Assembly: GCA_011042035.1 (NCBI GenBank)
Contig: DQZA01000088.1
Coordinates: 1 to 7,822 of the forward strand
Source of the DNA: Desulfobacteraceae bacterium
Lineage (GTDB): Bacteria > Desulfobacterota > DSM-4660 > Desulfatiglandales > Desulfatiglandaceae
DNA length: 7,822 nt
Direction of reading: 5' to 3'
Notes under the pieces: model-generated
Seen by the model: only the letters and a program-made list of their open reading frames with translations
Database searches by the model: none
Told to the model about the DNA's origin: nothing
In this document: positions 5,862 through 7,822 of the stretch, piece by piece
How the letters are laid out: every line of letters starts with the position of its first letter
Position numbering within the stretch: position 1 is the stretch's first letter
Made by a program: the position numbers and the translations under genes

Positions 5862-7106
5862 CTATTTATGACGGGCCTTCATTATCTCTTGGCATGAAGG
5901 CATAACTTCATCACCAGTGAGGGTGACTATATTGGATGAAATAACCACACCATATTTAGGGGAGTACTTAGTTACCCCAAGGAACATGGGTAATACCGCC
6001 TGGTGATCGCATGCCCTCATCTCGACAGTACCCGTTGGACCTTCAATTTTCAGCCCTTCCATGGCATCAATGAATTTTTCCTTGTTTATCTTACCCGCCT
6101 TTTCAAAGGCCTTGGCAATAAACTTTGCAGTTATATAACCGTGGAATGCGGGAAAGCCCGGAGGGTTCCCGTAGGCCGCCTTGAAGGCTTTCACAAAGGC
6201 CCTATTTGAAGGGATGTCAGGATAGTAAAAATGGTAATCCATGGTCCCCATAACACCTTCTGGGGCCTCTTTGCCCAAAGGTTTCAACACAGCATGGTCC
6301 GTTGCAGTATGAATCCAGATGGGCACCTTCTTGGCCATTCCCGTAGCCTTGATGGCCTTCATAACGTTGGTCATGCTCCGACCGCCGGTGCAGAAGATCA
6401 CGGCGTCAGGCTTTGCTGCCATAATCGAAGTAAGATAAGGAATCAGATCGGGCTCTCCGGGTTTCCACCAGGACTTGCCTATTACTTCCACATCGGGTTT
6501 CAATTTCTTGAGGTTTCGCCATGCTGCGTTGCCAATGGCGTGACCGTACTCGTAGTCATCACCTGCAATCCAGTATCTCTTATAGGGCTTTTTAGACAGA
6601 GCCACGCCTCCAGCTTTTCCGGCCATTGCCGTATTTTCTCCCGTTGAAAACACGTATCTGTGGCCTTTTTCTCCTGTGATTCTTTCGCTTTTGGCTATCC
6701 AAACGATGAAAGGAACCTTTTCCTTCTTGGCGACAGCCTCTGAGACCCCCAAAGATGCTCCACTGTTAATGGTGCCCACGAGTATGTCAACATCCTCCCT
6801 CATCACCAACTCTTTGGCCATGTTGAGTGCGATGTCGACCTTAAATTTTGTATCTCTGGTAGTAAAGACTATTTTTTTCCCAAGGACGCCCTTCTTATTT
6901 ATGTCTTTCAATGCCAGCTTGAAGCCATTAAGGGCGTCCTTTGCATAGACTGCAGGAGGTCCGCTGTAGCAATCAATAATACCAACTTTTATGTCCCGCG
7001 CTATGGCCTGGATTGGGCAGAAAAGGAGACCAAGCAATAGAATACCTCCGACCGTGACACATACCAACCCCGCTATTCCGCTTAAGTTTTGTTTTTTCCC
7101 AGACAT
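5862..7106 (-). CDS. livK: Periplasmic solute-binding protein of the importer, LivK-like (Peripla_BP_6)
   Basis: This 414-residue type I periplasmic binding protein would capture the substrate and hand it to LivHM. The start is the ATG at 7106, with AAAGGAGG five bases upstream; a 22-codon in-frame extension is hydrophilic, lacks a ribosome-binding site and is rejected. The N-terminus is a Sec signal peptide: basic MSGKKQ, a hydrophobic core at about 11-29, then PIQAIA with likely cleavage after A36. A lipobox is not convincing, because C30 is preceded by Phe. The mature domain opens DIKVGIIDCYSGPPAVYAKDALNGFKLAL, followed by ILVGTINSGASLGVSEAVAKKEKVPFIVW at the inter-lobe cleft and AGDDYEYGHAIGNAAW at the start of the second lobe. 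It is longer than E. coli LivK (369 residues). Related proteins bind branched-chain or other amino acids, amides or urea, so the ligand is open. It is first in the operon. Confidence 0.92.
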   Translation of the reverse strand: MSGKKQNLSGIAGLVCVTVGGILLLGLLFCPIQAIARDIKVGIIDCYSGPPAVYAKDALNGFKLALKDINKKGVLGKKIVFTTRDTKFKVDIALNMAKELVMREDVDILVGTINSGASLGVSEAVAKKEKVPFIVWIAKSERITGEKGHRYVFSTGENTAMAGKAGGVALSKKPYKRYWIAGDDYEYGHAIGNAAWRNLKKLKPDVEVIGKSWWKPGEPDLIPYLTSIMAAKPDAVIFCTGGRSMTNVMKAIKATGMAKKVPIWIHTATDHAVLKPLGKEAPEGVMGTMDYHFYYPDIPSNRAFVKAFKAAYGNPPGFPAFHGYITAKFIAKAFEKAGKINKEKFIDAMEGLKIEGPTGTVEMRACDHQAVLPMFLGVTKYSPKYGVVISSNIVTLTGDEVMPSCQEIMKARHK

Positions 7107-7217
7107 ACCTGCCTCCTTTCCCTGAGAGTTATTATTCGTTTTTGCCTCAATGGTTCCCCAAGAAAGATCCAAAGACTTGATTCATCGAGCTCAAGGGATT
7201 TTGCCAATGGCTAGAAG

Positions 7218-7245
7218 TCTATACGATACTAGCTTGCCTTGTCAA
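7218..7245 (-). promoter_or_regulatory. Probable sigma70-type promoter of the liv operon
   Basis: On the minus strand a perfect -35 TTGACA (7245-7240) is followed after 16 bases by TATAGA (7223-7218), 4 of 6 matches to the -10 consensus. Transcription would begin near 7212, giving a leader of about 105 bases before livK. It is the best promoter match in the region and points at livK. Confidence 0.6.
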
Positions 7246-7367
7246 CAAGTAGAGACCTGGTCTGGGGACTGGTCAAAATAAAAAACACGGGCATTTGCCG
7301 TGAAACAAGAGATGGAGGCGATAACCAGGCCTGCGCGGACGAATAAGCGTTGCTTTTTGCGGCCCAT
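7242..7367 (-). CDS. Possible small secreted or membrane protein, 41 residues, unknown
   Basis: A short ORF starts at ATG 7367, right after an in-frame TAG, and ends at a TGA inside the livK -35 box. It begins with a basic stretch (MGRKKQRLFVRAG), then a short apolar segment (LVIASISCF) and TANARVFY. This has the n-region, h-region and A-x-A layout of a small signal peptide with cleavage possible after TANA. The rest is only 15 residues (RVFYFDQSPDQVSTC). The ribosome-binding site is poor (AGG two bases before the ATG), and a terminator-like hairpin falls inside the frame. I do not recognise it. It may be a chance ORF or the remnant of a longer exported protein. Confidence 0.22.
   Translation of the reverse strand: MGRKKQRLFVRAGLVIASISCFTANARVFYFDQSPDQVSTC
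7257..7274 (-). repeat. Direct repeat GACCAG upstream of the livK promoter
   Basis: On the minus strand GACCAG occurs twice with 6 bases between (7274-7269 and 7262-7257), a pitch of 12 bases. The repeat ends 11 bases upstream of the livK -35 box, a usual place for activator contact. It is short and could be chance. No known operator is recognised. Confidence 0.35.
7275..7302 (-). terminator. Terminator-like hairpin with T-tract upstream of the liv promoter
   Basis: On the minus strand CACGG (7302-7298) pairs with CCGTG (7290-7286) around a 7-base loop and is followed at once by TTTTTTATTTT. The T-tract is strong but the stem is only 5 bp. It would end minus-strand transcripts coming from 7300-7534, where only a 41-codon ORF or an unrecognised small RNA could originate. 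On the plus strand there is no T-run after the hairpin. Confidence 0.4.
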
Positions 7368-7481
7368 GGCCTAAAATATTAATAAGTAGCCACTCAGGCA
7401 TTGGAGGATTTGGGGCATAACAGGAGCTCAAAATTCCCTTCTGCAGATAGTAGGTCTATTTTGTTAACCCGATGTTGGCTG

Positions 7482-7510
7482 TTGACCGTAAATTTGCACG
7501 TAATCTTAAT
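7482..7510 (+). promoter_or_regulatory. Weak candidate promoter for the AAA+ gene
   Basis: TTGACC (7482-7487) and CTTAAT (7505-7510) are separated by 17 bases, 25 bases before the start codon. The -35 matches 5 of 6, but the -10 lacks the important A at position 2, so this is only a candidate. Confidence 0.25.
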
Positions 7511-7534
7511 TGACAATTGGAGGTAAGTCCCAAG

Positions 7535-7822
7535 ATGGAAACTGCAATAATTGATGGAGTGGAACTCCACCTCACAGAACCAGATGAAGTTCCCATGACA
7601 TGGGTGGGTCAGCCTGACCTTGTAACTCAAGTGCAAGCGGCGTGGCTTGTGCTTGGACAAGAGGATTTTCCACTGAATCCGAGGCTGGTGGGAAAGCCGG
7701 GGGTGGGCAAGACAACCCTTGCATACCACGCGGGAAGGAGCCTCAATAAACCCGTTTATCTCTTCCAGGCCACCATGGACACAAGGCCCGAGGACCTGAT
7801 TGTCACCCCGGTGATATCTGAA
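7535..7822 (+). CDS. MoxR-like AAA+ ATPase, N-terminal part, cut by window edge
   Basis: The frame is open from ATG 7535 to the window end: 96 codons without a stop. A GGAGGT motif lies 10 bases upstream. After about 50 residues of lead-in (METAIIDGVELHLTEPDEVP..., LGQEDFPLNPRL) comes a clear Walker A, GKPGVGKTT at 53-61. Next is a helix and strand (LAYHAGRSLNKPVYLFQATM), then DTRPEDLIVTPVISE. The T-x-x-P-x-D-L pattern after the second strand is typical of MoxR/AAA_5 ATPases, in which a similar segment forms part of the ATP module before a lineage insert. Such proteins usually remodel or activate a partner, often with a VWA-domain protein encoded next door. Walker B, sensors and partner genes lie outside the window, so the exact role is unknown. 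It is transcribed away from the liv operon. Confidence 0.82.
   Translation, partial: METAIIDGVELHLTEPDEVPMTWVGQPDLVTQVQAAWLVLGQEDFPLNPRLVGKPGVGKTTLAYHAGRSLNKPVYLFQATMDTRPEDLIVTPVISE

Larger units (their letters stand above)
7107..7534. other. Divergent intergenic region between livK and the AAA+ gene
   Basis: These 428 bases separate the minus-strand liv operon from the plus-strand ATPase gene. From left to right they hold the livK ribosome-binding site and a leader of about 105 bases, then the livK promoter (7218-7245) and a direct repeat (7257-7274). Further right are a terminator-like hairpin (7275-7302), a 41-codon minus-strand ORF (7242-7367) overlapping both, and the ATPase gene's ribosome-binding site. 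I see no tRNA, known riboswitch or CRISPR repeat. Apart from a weak promoter candidate (7482-7510), I could not assign anything to 7368-7520. Confidence 0.7.

Noticed and set aside
7107..7172. Upstream in-frame extension of livK by 22 codons
   Set aside because: It would place a hydrophilic tail before a clean signal peptide, has no ribosome-binding site, and AAAGGAGG stands right before the ATG at 7106.
7107..7212. Riboswitch or attenuator in the livK leader
   Set aside because: Only a weak 5-bp hairpin (CTTGA/TCAAG) is visible. There is no terminator structure or run of leucine, isoleucine or valine codons, and no known aptamer motif.
7394..7729. A 111-codon minus-strand ORF opposite the AAA+ gene start
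   Set aside because: It overlaps the clear Walker A coding region antisense, has no recognisable family features, and is best explained as a shadow.

Overview
The window reads as ordinary chromosome of a Gram-negative bacterium. Almost all of it is one long run of minus-strand genes, so the biological order is right to left. Evidence for a Gram-negative cell is the Sec-type signal peptide on a periplasmic solute-binding protein that feeds a five-part importer. The gene set and protein style recall Desulfobacterota/Deltaproteobacteria, but that is an impression from the sequences, not a placement.

Layout from right to left. (1) 7535-7822, plus strand: the first 96 codons of a MoxR-like AAA+ ATPase, cut by the window edge. 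(2) 7107-7534: a 428-base divergent intergenic region. It holds a good sigma70-type promoter for the liv operon, a 12-base-pitch direct repeat just upstream of it, a terminator-like hairpin with a T-tract, and a 41-codon minus-strand ORF with a signal-peptide look. (3) 7106-2462: livK, livH, livM, livG, livF, a complete ABC importer of the hydrophobic amino acid/amide family. A 14-bp stem-loop lies between livK and livH, and the other genes are close-packed, abutting or overlapping. (4) 2398-2009: a RidA/YjgF-family enamine/imine deaminase gene 63 bases after livF, probably read with the transporter. (5) 1858-28: a housekeeping block of rlmE (23S rRNA 2'-O-methyltransferase), yebC (YebC/PmpR/TACO1 family) and ruvC (Holliday junction resolvase). 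These are tightly packed, and a probable next start codon lies at the left edge.

The liv genes would bring an amino acid or related small molecule from periplasm to cytoplasm: LivK binds it, LivH/LivM form the channel and LivG/LivF hydrolyse ATP. RidA would remove reactive imines arising from amino acid breakdown. The rlmE-yebC-ruvC block serves ribosome maturation, translation or regulation, and recombination. I see no tRNA, rRNA, CRISPR array, insertion sequence or phage gene. Nothing here amounts to a clearly new system. The best leads are non-coding: the livK/livH stem-loop, the hairpin just before rlmE, and the contents of the divergent region.
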